Below are positions 11,661 to 23,124 of a stretch of 64,000 nucleotides of DNA, in pieces. The stretch's first letter is position 1. Each line of letters starts with the position of its first letter. Both the position numbers and the translations under genes were made by a program. This DNA comes from Benincasa hispida (lineage: Eukaryota; Streptophyta; Magnoliopsida; Cucurbitales; Cucurbitaceae): assembly GCF_009727055.1 (NCBI RefSeq), contig NC_052350.1:26662437-26726436 (forward strand), given 5' to 3'. The notes under the pieces are model-generated. The model had not been told where the DNA came from. It did no database searches and saw nothing but the letters and a program-made list of their open reading frames with translations.

Positions 11661-13600
11661 GAGCAATTGAGAGAGCAAGATGTCAAGCGTCACTAAAGAA
11701 TTACCAAGGTAATGATGTTTGTTATGCACCCTATGGCTATGCCTAAGGCCATAGGGATGCCTTTGTTAATAAGGGTGTCTTTTGGCACTTTTTGTCATAA
11801 GATGTTTTGTTTTCAATATCTGATAACAATATGTACTTTTGTGGTTAAAAAAAATGAAAAGATGATTGATTCTCTTTTTATCCCAATCGTTGTGTCTGTT
11901 CTATTTCGCTTCAAAACATGTTATTTTTTTTTTCCGCTTTCCTCCTATACCTTTTACCAATAAAATTCAGGGTCAGTAACAGAAATGATGGAGATGAAAA
12001 CAACGTTGATGTAAGTGTTGATTTTGAATATTCAATCTGTAATCTCAAACAGAGTATGCTAGATGAATGCGAGGTATCACCCAAATTAATAAGGATGATA
12101 GAGCAAGAGGAAAAGAGGACTTTTCCATGTTAAGAGACTTTGCAAATTATTAATATAGGAACACTGGAAGAGGTGAAAGAAGTACGAATTGGCACTTTGG
12201 CTTCGGAACAAGATCGTTTGAATCTTATGGCTTTGCTTAATGAATATAAAGACATATTTGTCTGATCCTACCAGGATATGCTAGGTTGGACACAAAGATT
12301 GTGATGCATTGGTCACCACTATAGCCTAAGTGTAAGCCCATACGACAAAAGCTTCACAAAATGAATCCGAAGATGTTGCTCAAGATAAAGGAGGAAGTTA
12401 ATAAGCAATTTGATGCATAATTTTTAACAGTGGCTAAGTACCCAAAGTGGGTTGCAAATATTGTCCCGATCCCAAAAAAGGATGGGAAAGCTAGAATATG
12501 CGTTGATTATAGAGATCTAAATCGTGCAAGTCCAAAAGATAATTTCCCCCTTCCTCATATTGACGTACTAGTGGATAATACTGTTTGATATTCTACTTTT
12601 TCGTTTATGGATGGATTTTCACGATACAACCAGATAAAAATGGCTATAAAAGATCAAAAAAAGACAATGTGATCACCTTATGGGGGACGTTTTTGTATAA
12701 AGTCATGCCTTTCAGTTTAAAATATGAAAGGGCAACTTACCAAAGAACTACGTTAATGTTATTCCATGACTTAATGCATAAAGAAATTAAAGTCTACGTG
12801 GATGATATGATAGCCAAGTCTAGACTTAGAGAGGAACATGTGGTCACCCTTCGCAAGCTTTTCGAGAGACTGCAAAAGCTTCAGTTAAAGTTGAATCCAG
12901 TGAAGTGCATATTGAGAGTATTGTCTGGAAAATTGTTGGGTTTCATTGTCAGTCAAGAAGGAATCAAAGTAGACCTAGACAAGAGTAAGACAATAGTGGA
13001 TTTGAAACCACCAAAAACCCAAAAGGAAGTTAGGAGTTTCTTGGGGAGATGAAATTACATTGCATGATTTAATTCACATTTAATTCAAACCTGTGAGCCA
13101 ATACTGAGACTTATTCGCAAGAGTGAAATATGTCTTCGGAATGAAGATTTCCAAAAGGCTTTCGATAAAATCAAAGATTATTTGCAAAGTCATTCAATAC
13201 TCGTCCTACCAACTCCAAAATGACCGTTAATCTTATACTTAACAGTAAAGGAAGAATCCATGGGATGTGTGCTAGGGCAGCACAACTCTACAGGAAGAAA
13301 AGAGCAAGCTATTTATTATTTGAGCAAGAAGTTCACAAGCTACGAGTCGAAGTACTCGTTGTTAGAAAAAACATGTTGTCTTAGCATGGACAACTCAAAG
13401 ACTAAGACAGTATATGTTGTACTACACGACATGGCTTATACAAAAAAATGGATCCTATAAAGTACATTTTCGAAAAGCCATCTTTGTCTAGGTGGATAGC
13501 CAAATGGCAAGTATTGCTATTAAAGTACGATATTGTCTATGTCACTAGAAAGCCATCAAAAGGAGTGCAATCGCTGATTGCCTAACTAAATTATCAATTG
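11661..13600 (+). pseudogene. Tat-like reverse transcriptase and RNase H, element H
   Basis: A low-complexity T-rich stretch (11710-11960) precedes the linker with RMIEQEEKRTFPC and NIGTLEEVKEVRIG. The RT is recognisable by PKWVANIVPIPKKDGKARIC, the motif-A segment FMDGFSRYNQIKMA and the catalytic block VYVDDMIAKS (12792-12821), then KLLGFIVSQEGIKVD and the connection to RNase H (MGCVLGQHNSTGRKEQ, AIYYLSKKFTSYESKYS, MDPIKYIFEKP). The longest open piece, 12585-13052, contains YVDD, but stops and shifts upstream and downstream prevent a full protein. It lies in pol order between protease and a second RNase H. Confidence 0.88.
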
Positions 13601-14034
13601 AAGACTATGAGCCAAAGAGATTTGAATTTCCAGATGAAGACATTATGATGGTATCCACATGGAATGCGATACAAGTTCCTAACACGTGGACAATGTTATT
13701 TGACGAAGCCACGAACGAAGTAAGGCATGGTATAGGGGCTATTTTGATACCTCCTAATGGGAAGTTGTATCCTTTAACCGCTAAGTTATACTTTAATTGC
13801 ACGAACAACATGGTTGAGCGTGAAGCATGCAGTATGGAGGTCTAAATGACTTATGACATGAAGATTAAAAAGGCCCAAGCTTTTGAGTCAATAATATTCG
13901 AGCATGTCCCACACGAAAATAACCAGGTTGCAGATACATTGGGCAGTTTATCTGCCATGTTTAATGTGGCTTATAATGAAGAAATTCAACCTATAAGTAT
14001 TGAGAAGCGTGAAGCACCGGTATACTACATGAAT
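13601..14034 (+). pseudogene. Second (archaeal-type) RNase H of element H, internally deleted
   Basis: Tat-lineage elements carry an extra RNase H after the ordinary one, and that is what defines H as Tat-like. The block has NTWTMLFDEATNEVRHGIGA (first Asp present), ILIPPNGKLYPLTAKLYFNC and TNNMVEREACSMEV, where the family has EYEAC. After a TAA it jumps from MKIKKAQAFESI to FEHVPHENNQVADTLGSLS. The family has about 40 more residues between these blocks, including the GDS catalytic segment, so an internal deletion removed the active site. The frame runs into the Copia LTR at 14035. Confidence 0.8.
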
Positions 14035-16291
14035 TGTTAGGGACGACGGAACTCCAGATATCTTCACAATGGTATGATATTGTTCATTTTGGGTATAAAT
14101 CCTCATGGTTTTGCTTTTGGAACCACCCCAAAAGGCCTCATACCGTTGGAGCAAGAACCCGACGAGAAGCCTTGAAGGAACTCTTATACAAGAGTACCTA
14201 TGAGCGGAAGCAGATCTTTCCAATTCATTGTGACAGAATTTCCACATATACATTCACACATACAGATATGCATTAAACAACTAAATTACTAGCATGCTTT
14301 CATATAAACAAAACAAGCGAACAAAGAACTTACCAGTTGAAGACTCTCTTCATAGTAAATCTCACTCTCTCCATGAACGTACTCCTCTCGCTCTCGTTAG
14401 AATAGCAAGAAATCGTCCAGTAACACCTCGGTCATCTACCACGAATTTCTTCACACGAACACCAGAAAATGGGGACGACACCACCACTTGGAGCCCTTAG
14501 TATTCTTGGAGTGAGAATCCAAAGTGTGGGCTCTGTTCGAATTTGGTAGAGGTGAGGAGGAAAATAGATCGCGTACAACGATCAAGCATGTAGGAGAAGG
14601 CAACGACTATCGTATAGTCAACATGCTTGATCATTTAGGCGAGGTACACGATCGTGTAGGAAAAGCTAGACGATTGTCTATACAATCGTCTAGTAAGGCT
14701 CGGGCGCTAAGTGATCGTTTGGTAAAAAGTAAGCGATTATTTAGTAAAGAACGGCGGGTGTATGCGATTGTTTAGTAAAGGATGCACTATCATATAGGCT
14801 CTGAATTACTATGTGATCGAATGCAAAGCACTCTGTGAGCTATTATGCATGTGCTCTTTGCAAAATGAAACAAATTTTCATTTTATTCTCCAGTTACGAA
14901 AACCGAATTGAAGTTCCCACTAACTTATGTTTACAGAGAAAATGCCAAGCAATTATCCCATAACTGTCCATTTAATAAAATAATAAATATAATCATATTA
15001 TATTCATAACCTATAGTTTGATATCATATATCAACCATAGTGTTTTCTCTTCTACTTGATATAAATCATATTTATATCTAATTTCCTCCAAATTAATGTA
15101 TCTCATACATTTAGTCAATCATATCATATATAATTAACCAGTTCAATCATATCATATATAGTCGAACTCCCTCTTGTCAATTTGAACATTTCAAACTGAC
15201 CCAAAAATGGATTCTCAACTTGTATCCAAGCTACCAGGGGGATTATGAACCTATGGCTTGAAGCTCCAATGGTACGTGAATAACTAACTAAACTCTTTAG
15301 CCACGAGATCCACCATCTGTTAACTGCCAAGCATTCCACTAAAGATCGATGGGTGAACTCTTCTTACCACAAATATATTTCTATGTCCATCGGATATAAC
15401 CAATCATCAGTACGATAACCCCTTCACAGATGCTTGTAAGTACAACTGGGCCAATTTACCGTTTTGCCCCTATAGTTACATCTTACTCCTTAAGTACCAC
15501 TGATTCCTCTAATGAACAATACAACATAGTCCTACTATGTGTGAACACCTCTCGGGCAATGAGAAGGTGTGTGGCACCACCTCGTTCAATCTCTGGGATC
15601 AACCCTTACGGGAGAAATCTATCTACTTACCCCTGCTTCTGGAAAGGAGTGAATTCTATCTTGTGTAGCTAAGTTCCCAGCTCCAAGATCAGACGAATAC
15701 CCAAAATGGTAGGCTTGAGTCGGCGACTTGGCCACTCGCACCCATGTAAATGAAAGAACTGCCCTCAATGGCAGGAGTTCCCAACTCACTCAGGATTGAG
15801 GTCATGTTACCTATGGTCATCCTAGTGAAGTGAAGTCTCTGTCATGAACGATGTTATATAATGAGATGTTAACACTTCGTGGTCAGGTCTTATACAAACT
15901 CTTTGTATATGACGCCCCCGCACACATGTCCCCACACAAATAATCAAGATCAGACCATCTGTGGCAAGTCATAAAACTTGTAACTATTCCACGAAGAGGG
16001 CCGCATCGATAACATTACCAGGATAAAGTTTCCCTCTTATATCCATATACTATAGACCATTTTGGTTATCACTTAAGACATGGTCCACTTATATGTCACC
16101 ACATACATGCTTAAGTTACATAATGACAACTAGAGATTTTAGGTTTATTTGGTTTCTGGTAAAGCAAATAAAACATTCAATATGTGCAAAGTCAAGAAGT
16201 GAAGTAAATATCATATATTATACATCACAAGCATTCGTACAAACTGTTTACAAACTACAGGATACGAGACTTTAGGACATCATCCCCAACA
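14035..16291 (-). mobile_element. Copia LTR (solo) inserted in H pol
   Basis: Ends are TGTTAGGGA at 14035 and TCCCCAACA at 16291, a 9-bp terminal inverted repeat with one mismatch, typical of Copia LTRs. The right two thirds share blocks with 55407-57285, for example ttacatcttactccttaagt and accactgattcctctaatga against their counterparts near 56525-56570. No PBS, coding region or second LTR follows, and the H integrase resumes at 16292, so this is a solo LTR. The flanking 5-mers (TGAAT, ACCAT) do not match, so no TSD is claimed. Confidence 0.75.
14567..14693. repeat. Cluster of inverted repeats in Copia LTR
   Basis: Four inverted repeats in 130 bases. GATCG/CGATC lies at 14567-14571 and 14579-14583. 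ATCAAGCATGT/ACATGCTTGAT (11 bp) lies at 14581-14591 and 14621-14631 and encloses GACTAT/ATAGTC. The 14-bp perfect palindrome TACACGATCGTGTA is at 14645-14658. A 12-bp stem CTAGACGATTGT lies at 14666-14677 with its complement at 14682-14693 and a 4-base loop. Related CGATTGTTTAGTAAA-like words continue to about 14785. Confidence 0.85.
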
Positions 16292-16475
16292 ACCATGGCA
16301 TTAAGCATTACATCACATGTCAAGGATATTCCCTGGGAGCATTGAAAAATAGTAAGCTCACCATTAGAAAGTTGACCATGAGTTTCTTTCTAAATGGAGG
16401 AACTCTTGTACAAGAGAAATTACGATATGACCCTCTTAAGATGTGTTAATGCTTTGGAGGCCAAGAGAATCCTAG
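16292..16475 (+). pseudogene. Integrase N-terminal linker of element H, fragment 1
   Basis: Pol of H resumes after the Copia LTR. The frame reads IKHYITCQGYSLGALKNSK then RKLTMSFFLNGGTLVQE and the block ALEAKRIL. This is the segment between the second RNase H and the integrase zinc finger in this family. It is cut by the CACTA element at 16476 and continues at 19290. Confidence 0.75.
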
Positions 16476-19286
16476 CACTACATGAAAACCACCTTTTTTT
16501 TACGTTTGCAATTTTAAATACTTGACGTTTTTATGAAAAAATGTCAAAAAATAGGTGATTTTAAAGAAAAAAAAAATCAATAATTGTTTTAAAAAAGCGG
16601 AGGTTATTGGAAAATATTGTACTTGACATTTTAAAAATGTGAAGTTCAATTAATGGTTTCTTGACATTTTTAAAACGTCAAGAATATCATAATATACAAG
16701 GCAACATTGCAACGCTACAAATTTTGACGGAAAAATGAAAAACGTGTGTGCCTCACGCAAACAACATTGCAGTGCTCTTAGTAGCATTGAAACCTATGGG
16801 TTTTGATGAAAAAATAGCATGCCTCGCAAACAGCGTTGCAATGCTCTCAACAATGTTGCAATGCTCTCAATAGCATTACAATGCTATAAGACAAATTTAA
16901 AAGAAATTTTCCAGCCGAACTGCTCGTTTTTCTTTCTTCTCCTTGCAAAATTTTAGCAATTCTTCCTGGTTTTTCACTTCCCTTTGATGTATCTTTGTTA
17001 TTCCATCAATCTTGAAGAGATTCTTCATTGAGGTAAGTAGATTTGTTTAGATTAGGTTTAGTTCTTGATTTTTTTGGTTTGAGGCATGAACTTTCAAAGT
17101 TAGGGCTTGATTTTTTTGGTTTGAGGCTTGAACTTTCAAAGATAGGGCTTAATTTCTCATGTATATTCTTGAATCTCATAATAAATTCTTCTTTCTTATT
17201 ATTCTTGGTTTAAGGCATGAACTTTCAAAGTTAGGGCTTGATTTTATTCCATCAATCTGAGGTTAGTAGATTTAGTTTAGATTAGGTTTAATTCTTGATT
17301 TTCTTGGTTTGAGGCATGAATTTTCAAAGTTAAGGCTTGATTTTCTTGGTTTGAGTCTTGAACTTTCAAAGTTAGAGCTTAATCTCTCATGTATATTCTT
17401 GATCTACATGTGATATTATAATGTTCAAAGTTATTGACATTGTATTATGGTGCATGTGGTAGGACATGTTGATTTAGTTGAGAAACTTAGTTTGAAGAAA
17501 CTATTTGCTATTGGTATGTTGCATTTCTTTCATTTTTTATTACCTCTAGTCATATATTTTGTCTAGAAAGTCACACATTTAAATATGGCTTGATTACCAT
17601 TTCAAAAGTTGATTACCTCCATGGTTTAAATGCAACTTTGGCCAATGACCACTCTAAAATAAGAAGGACCAAGGGAAAAAGGAATAAAAAAGAAGGTAAA
17701 ATGGAGATTTTTGCTTGCATATTTTTAAATTATTATTTTGATCTTTCTTGCTTTATTTGAAGTCATTTGCACTTTCTCTTTTGTATTTTAGTTGAGTGGC
17801 AGTGACTTCAAGTGTAGTTCTTTTTTTTAATTTTTTTTTTATAGAAATAAACTTCTTCCTATGCCAAAAGTTATTCTTTTTGTGGTTATTACATAATTAC
17901 ATTTATGTTGGATATATTTGTTTAAAGCTCTGTGTGTATAAGTTTTGTAGGATATTTTATATTGATCTTGATGTGTTGATCAAAGTTGGGAATATTTGTT
18001 TGAAACTTTTTGTTTGTATCATTTGTAGGATATTTTATATGAAGTAGTTCTTTATTGACGTCAAGGTGTTGCTATGAGAAAAGTTCTAGCTTCATAAAAA
18101 GTAATTTGTGGACGTTTGAGCTGTTGGGTTGTATTTTATTATGTCTAATTGCTTTTCCTTCAAGAGGTATGATCTAAAATTATTATGCAGCTCTCTTGTC
18201 CTAAGTTATATACATTTGACAAGTTTCATAGTTAGGTACCATAATACAATGTCAAAGGTAGTTTTGGATTGGTACATGTGATAGTTGTTATGTAGGTAGA
18301 TGGATAGTTTTGATAGAAGGTTTGTAAATGTATGTTTGAAACTGTTGATATTTGGTTGACTGTAAGGATTATGTTACTTATATTGTTTTTGAAGTGCTCA
18401 TATGGATCTGTCCATATTCTTCTAATTAACTTACAAAATCCTTCATGGAGTTGTAAAGTTTTATAGGACTTTGTAGGTTGTGATGTTTAAGTTTAGTAAT
18501 TTTAAGTTGTTTCAATCTATATGTAGTTTTTGTATATTATTTCATTGATGTAGGTGCTCAAAGTAACAAGTTCAAGGTGGGCTATGTATTCTTGTTGAGA
18601 CAGGAGTATAGTGAGCAAGATTTGGCTAGGATTACTTCATACAGGATTTATAGGTGTAATTTTTTTTAATTGTTCTTAGAGGGGATGGGGTTGTTGATTG
18701 TACAATAGGAAATGTGTTCATATAGGGGTTGATAGTAGTTATACTTTTGAAATTGTTCATATGGGATTGATTATAATGTTAGAATTGTTCATATGGGGTT
18801 TTCCATATTCTTTTAACTTAGAAATACTTTATGAAGTTGTAATATTGACAATGTTAAAGAAGTGAAGTTTTTATAAAGAGATATTTTTGGAAATTTGGTT
18901 GATATATAAGATTGAAAATGCATGTATTGTTTATTTGATTAGTGAATGTGTGTCATATATATACCAAATATGGTTGTTGGATCAACATTACATATTTTTC
19001 TAAAAAATCACAAGTAAATTTCTTGACCTTTTTTCCTTGTCAAGATCATAGATATTCTTGACGTTTTTTCCTTGTCAAGAACGCTCATATTCTTACCATT
19101 TCAAACATGTAAAGTGTCAGTGTTTCTTGACCTTTTTAAATGTCCAGTGTCACTTTTCTTGATGTTTTTAAAACGTCAAGAAAATCGACATTCTTGGCAC
19201 TAGCTTCCTTGACATTTTTTAAAACGTCAAGAAAAGTGATTCTTGACATTTAAAAAATGTCAAGAAACACTATTTTTGTAGTAGTG
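16476..19286. mobile_element. Non-autonomous CACTA transposon with TSD TAG
   Basis: Begins CACTACATGAAAA and ends ATTTTTGTAGTAGTG, which are inverted CACTA-type termini. It is flanked by the 3-bp duplication TAG (16473-16475 and 19287-19289). Subterminal regions carry many short palindromic words of the form TTGACGTTTT-AAAACGTCAAG: left 16518-16685, right 19015-19265. The 2811-bp body is AT-rich; I see no transposase, and the ORF at 17796-18047 is a T-rich artefact. A 147-bp direct repeat lies inside. Removing the element and one TAG rejoins the H reading frame. Confidence 0.88.
17030..17405 (+). repeat. Direct repeat inside the CACTA element
   Basis: Two copies of about 147 bp, 17030-17176 and 17259-17405, each preceded by ttccatcaatct. 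Each copy contains two about 45-bp subunits with ggtttgaggc and gaactttcaaag. The copies differ by scattered substitutions, so the duplication is not recent. Confidence 0.75.
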
Positions 19287-19289
19287 TAG

Positions 19290-20371
19290 AAGAAGTTCAC
19301 AAAAGAGTTTGTGGGACACACGCAAATGGGCACATGATGGCAAGACAAGTTTTACGCGCTGATTATTATTGGTTGACCATGGAATCAGATTGTATTAAAT
19401 ATGCAAGAAATTCCACAAATTTCAGATATATGCAGATAAAGTACATACTCCAGCTTCCCCTCTACATGTGTTAACGGCCCCGCGACCTTTCTCTATATGG
19501 GGCTTGGATGCAATTGGGCCCATTGAGCCAAAGGCATCAAATGGTCACCGTTTCATTTTGGTAGCCATAGACTATTTTACTAAGTGGGTGGAGGCAATGT
19601 CGTAGAAAAGCCTTACTAAACAAGTTATTGTCAAGTTCATAAGGAAAGACATCATATGTTGGTACGACCTGCCCGAGCATATCGTCACGGACAATGGAAG
19701 GAACTTGAATAACAAGTTGATGAAGGAATTTTGTACACAATTCAAAATTGAACATTATAACTCTATTCCTTACTGCTCTAAGATGAATGGAGTAGTAAAG
19801 ACAACAAATAAAAATATCAAGAGAATTATTAAAAAGATGACTGTCACATATAAAGATTGGCATGAAATGTTACCATTTTTATTACATGATTACCAAACAT
19901 CAGTTCGTACATCAGCTGGGGCAACACCATTTTCTTTGGTGTATGGTTTGGAGGTTATGGTGTACGGTTTGGAGGTTGTCTTGCCCATTGAGGTCGAGGT
20001 GCCATCTCTTAGATTAATTCAAGAAATAGAGTTAGAAGAAATAGAGTGGACTAAAGCGAGATATGAGTAGTTAAATTTCATGGAAGAAAGAAGAATAACT
20101 ACGCTGTGTAGAGGACAACTATATCAGAAGAAAATGACACGTGCATATGATAAAAAGGTTCAATGTCATTGCTTCTAAGAGGGAGATCTGGTGTTATAAA
20201 GGATCCTGCCATTTCAAAAGGATCATAGAGGAAAATGGACTCCCAATTATGAAGGACCATATATGGTGAAAAAGGCATTCTCTGGGGGAACTTTGATTCT
20301 GAAAAATATGGATGGGAATGATTAGCCCAACCCGTTAAGTGCAGATTTCGTAAATAAATATTATGCATAGA
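19290..20371 (+). pseudogene. Tat-like integrase, element H
   Basis: Continues the H polyprotein after the CACTA element. The zinc-binding region is VHKRVCGTHANGHMMARQV with a degraded Cys pair. The core has GLDAIGPIEPKASNGHRFIL and HIVTDNGRNLNNKLMKEF, carrying the first two catalytic Asp residues. The catalytic Glu expected 36 residues after the second Asp is Lys (codon 19798-19800). A 21-bp tandem duplication (19939-19980) repeats VYGLEV. The C-terminal domain (RGQLYQKKMTRAYDKKV, GKWTPNYEGPYMVKKAFSGG) ends with a stop near 20368. Frameshifts and stops interrupt it. The integrase is dead. Confidence 0.87.
19939..19980 (+). repeat. 21-bp tandem duplication in H integrase
   Basis: Two 21-base units (19939-19959, 19960-19980) differ at three positions and encode VYGLEVM and VYGLEVV in frame. 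The family has one copy here. Confidence 0.85.
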
Positions 20372-20748
20372 AGGAGTAACTTCAGCTCATGTTATTGATT
20401 TGTCCATACTTTCATCTCTTTGTGAGATCCTAGAGTTGTATTCTTGGTTTCAATATAAAAGAGACTTGCAGTGGGCCTTTTCAAAACCCAAACTAATATT
20501 ATTTATGAATTCATATGAGTTTTTTCGTACACTTTGAATTTTTTTAGAATATAAGAGAAGAGAAAATAATGTTATGTTTAGTGAATCTATAGTGAGTATA
20601 CATAGCTTATACTGTATTTTGCAATTGAGTAGCTTGAAATTGTGTCTTGAGGTGCTTGTTTATCTTTGGCCCTTGACACTTTTTTGCTGCGATGACACTT
20701 GTTTATCCCTGACCTCCAACTCTTTGTTCCTTTTGGCATGAGACAATT
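20372..20748 (+). other. 3' untranslated tail of H
   Basis: No coding potential. AT-rich sequence between the stop of the H integrase and the LTR of E. It is probably the 3' tail of H into which E inserted; the 3' LTR of H is not in this stretch. Confidence 0.5.
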
Positions 20749-22981
20749 TGTAAAACCCTGAATCCTATTTTCCCTACTTAAGTATGATAATTAGTATACT
20801 AACTAAAAATTAAGTAAAAGTCGATGTTATGTGTGTAGGGAAAACTTAAGGACGTTTGAAAGGGAGAAAAAAATTCTAAGTGTGAGGATTGAGGCCCTCG
20901 GGTAGCATTGGCATTGAGACATTTAGTGAGGAAATTTGGCTAAAATATAGTAGCCTTGCAGTGGAAACCTTAGTGTGTTGCCTAGGTGTACGATCGCCTT
21001 GTATTTTGAGGTTAGTTTGTGCGCATGAGAGTGTGAGGCTAAGTGTCGACCGAGGAGATGCCATGCATTAGCATGAGTGATGCGTTGGCCAAGCCATATG
21101 AGGTTAGATGGGCAAGGAATGGGTGTGGCATAACAAGGCACCTAGGCATTGGGGTTGTTGAATGCTTTGGTTAAGTGAGGTGTTGGCGTTGGTCGATGGC
21201 CTACACAATGGTTGAGGGGGCATTGGCACAGTAGGACCATGTGATGGCCACTAGCCCAAGTGATGGGGGCAGGATGCGCTAAGGCATGTGTTGGCTAGTT
21301 AGTGTGTGCACTGAATGCTGCCATGCATTGATAAGCACTGAAGAATAAAGACTTATTGGTGATTAAAAGAGTTCTCAACTTAATCAACTCTCTTAATGGG
21401 CCAGTTGTAAAGATTAGGGAAGTTAAACCCACTTAGTAGGCAAGCTGGCAGCCTGAGATTAAAAGAAAGGCATGTAGATTTTAGTATAAAAGGAAGCCTC
21501 AGTTCCAAAACTCGATTTGAGTGTTTTACTTATGCTACTAAAGTGATTCTAGAGCCATTTGAAAGCTTGAAGAGCGTAGTTGAAGCTCCAGGGTTGCTGG
21601 AAGAAAAATCCTAAGGATTCGAGTTGAAATTTGAAGAAAACTTCAAGGTCAAGTTCTCGGAGGAATCTAGGTCAGTGGTGAAGATTGGATGATTCTAGCC
21701 AAACCATGAAAAATTAAGAGTTAAAATTTTAAGATAAGTGAGTTAAGACATTTTTAAACACGTTTGTAGAAGAAAATTGTCCAAAATAAGATATGAAAAT
21801 TAAGTTATTCGTGCTCAAAAATAAATCTGGAATTTTTGGTTTGAATAAACAAGCAACTGCTTAGGATGAGCAAGCAACCAACTTGAACAACCAGGCATGG
21901 TACTAGTGGACGCGCGTATGAAGAGCTAAGTTGTGTGCCACTGTATGCTTTATACTGTGTGATAGGTTGAGCACAAGGCATGCGTTGGGTTGTGCGCAAG
22001 GGTGTACGACATGAGCTTGAGGCCTTGAGCGTAAGGTTGCACTGAAGGGTGCGTTGGCGCACGACTAAGTAAGCACATAGGGCATGCATTGGCACATGGG
22101 TGATGTTAGTCGGCCGCATGGCTAGCCCTAGAAACCAATAACTTTTCCAAGTATTGAACACATAAAGGAGGTATGCATTGAAGCTAAAATGTGATGTTTC
22201 AAAATTAAATGTTAAGCTTTTTTATAAGAGATAGTCTTATAAGGAAACCAATGGCAATGGCTAAATGTGTTATTCAGTTTCACAAGGTTAACACCAATAG
22301 AAGAAATCTATCAACCCTAGGAGGAATGCCCAAGGCTATGGATGAAAAACTAAATGTTTTCCCAATATTTTAGTAACTCAAGTTTTAGGTAAAATTCAGA
22401 CTCATGCTTGCTTACTTTAAAGAATGTTTCCTGATACTAAAGGACTATGAGAAGGTATCTAGGTTATAGTACCTAAGGTATGACGGTACTTAGTTATTAC
22501 CATGTGCACGTAGGTAAAGTTGACGTTGGTTGTGTTGAGAGCACTCCACACCAACTAAGGTTGACGTTGAGGGATCGAGCAAAAAGGTTCTCTCTCCACT
22601 AAATGGTTAGGTGAAGCAATGTTGTCAGTTGTGTATGTTATATTTTATGAAAAGTTTTCTTGGCAATTTTCAGTCCAAAGCACGATGTCTATGATTTATT
22701 AGTCACTCACTGGGCTAGTAGCTCACTCGTTTTAAACGTTTCCTCCTCCCCAAGTAGTGGTCAATTCCCCAGAGGTTAATTTCATTGTTGCTCTGCCACG
22801 AAAGGACTCCAGTTAAAGTTCGATTTGAAGAAAAGTTTAAGTGTTTACTTGTAAATGTTTGTTCATATTAGGGACTAGTATTAAGGAAGTTAGTTAGGCA
22901 GTATGTGCCGAAAAGGGTTGGTAATTGCTGCTGTCACATTCTCTTCCAGATTAAGAGGGTAATCTTGAAGGTGGTGTGACA
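20749..22981 (+). mobile_element. 5' LTR of element E
   Basis: Starts TGTAAAACCCTGAATCC and ends GTGTGACA immediately before the iMet primer-binding site. Length is 2233 bp. The first about 860 bases match the truncated 3' LTR at 49577-50551. It contains TATAAAAGG at 21485-21493. Confidence 0.88.
21485..21493 (+). promoter_or_regulatory. TATA box of LTR E
   Basis: TATAAAAGG, conserved at the equivalent position in LTR G (5035-5043) and the 3' LTR of E (50429-50437), in each case followed by ggaagcctcag- or ggataggctc-like sequence. Confidence 0.55.
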
Positions 22982-22984
22982 AGT

Positions 22985-22996
22985 TGGTATCAGGGC
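22985..22996 (+). other. Primer-binding site, initiator tRNA-Met type (element E)
   Basis: tggtatcagggc, 3 bases after the LTR end. It differs by one base (A to G at position 10) from TGGTATCAGAGC, the usual plant site complementary to initiator tRNA-Met. Confidence 0.88.
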
Positions 22997-23086
22997 ATAA
23001 GATTTTGAGAAGAGAGAGAGAGTTCATGCATTAGTCCAGGTCCATATTGTGAGTCCCTAACATATGTACTTTATAATTAAGTATGG

Positions 23087-23124
23087 ATGTCAAGAAGAAG
23101 CGGAAGGCGAAGTAAGCAGGCAAC
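23087..23124 (+). pseudogene. Gag N-terminus of element E, fragment 1
   Basis: A basic Arg/Ser/Lys-rich start from the ATG at 23087. An earlier in-line ATG at 23084 gives a frame that stops quickly. The frame from 23087 is the one that continues on the other side of element D at 34577 into VDPDPTIRNPKIRGD, so the start choice rests on that continuity. Element D interrupts after codon 12. Confidence 0.7.
23120..23124. repeat. Target-site duplicate, left of D
   Basis: GCAAC directly before the TGATGC end of D; its partner is GCAAT at 34572-34576. Four of five bases match, consistent with one later C-to-T change. Confidence 0.75.

Noticed and set aside
14030..16296. Target-site duplication for the Copia LTR in H
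   Set aside because: The flanking 5-mers TGAAT and ACCAT do not match, so the boundaries rest on the terminal inverted repeat alone.
17796..18047. Hydrophobic 83-codon protein inside the CACTA element
   Set aside because: Phe- and Tyr-rich because the DNA is T-rich; no start context, no repeat of the frame, no family.
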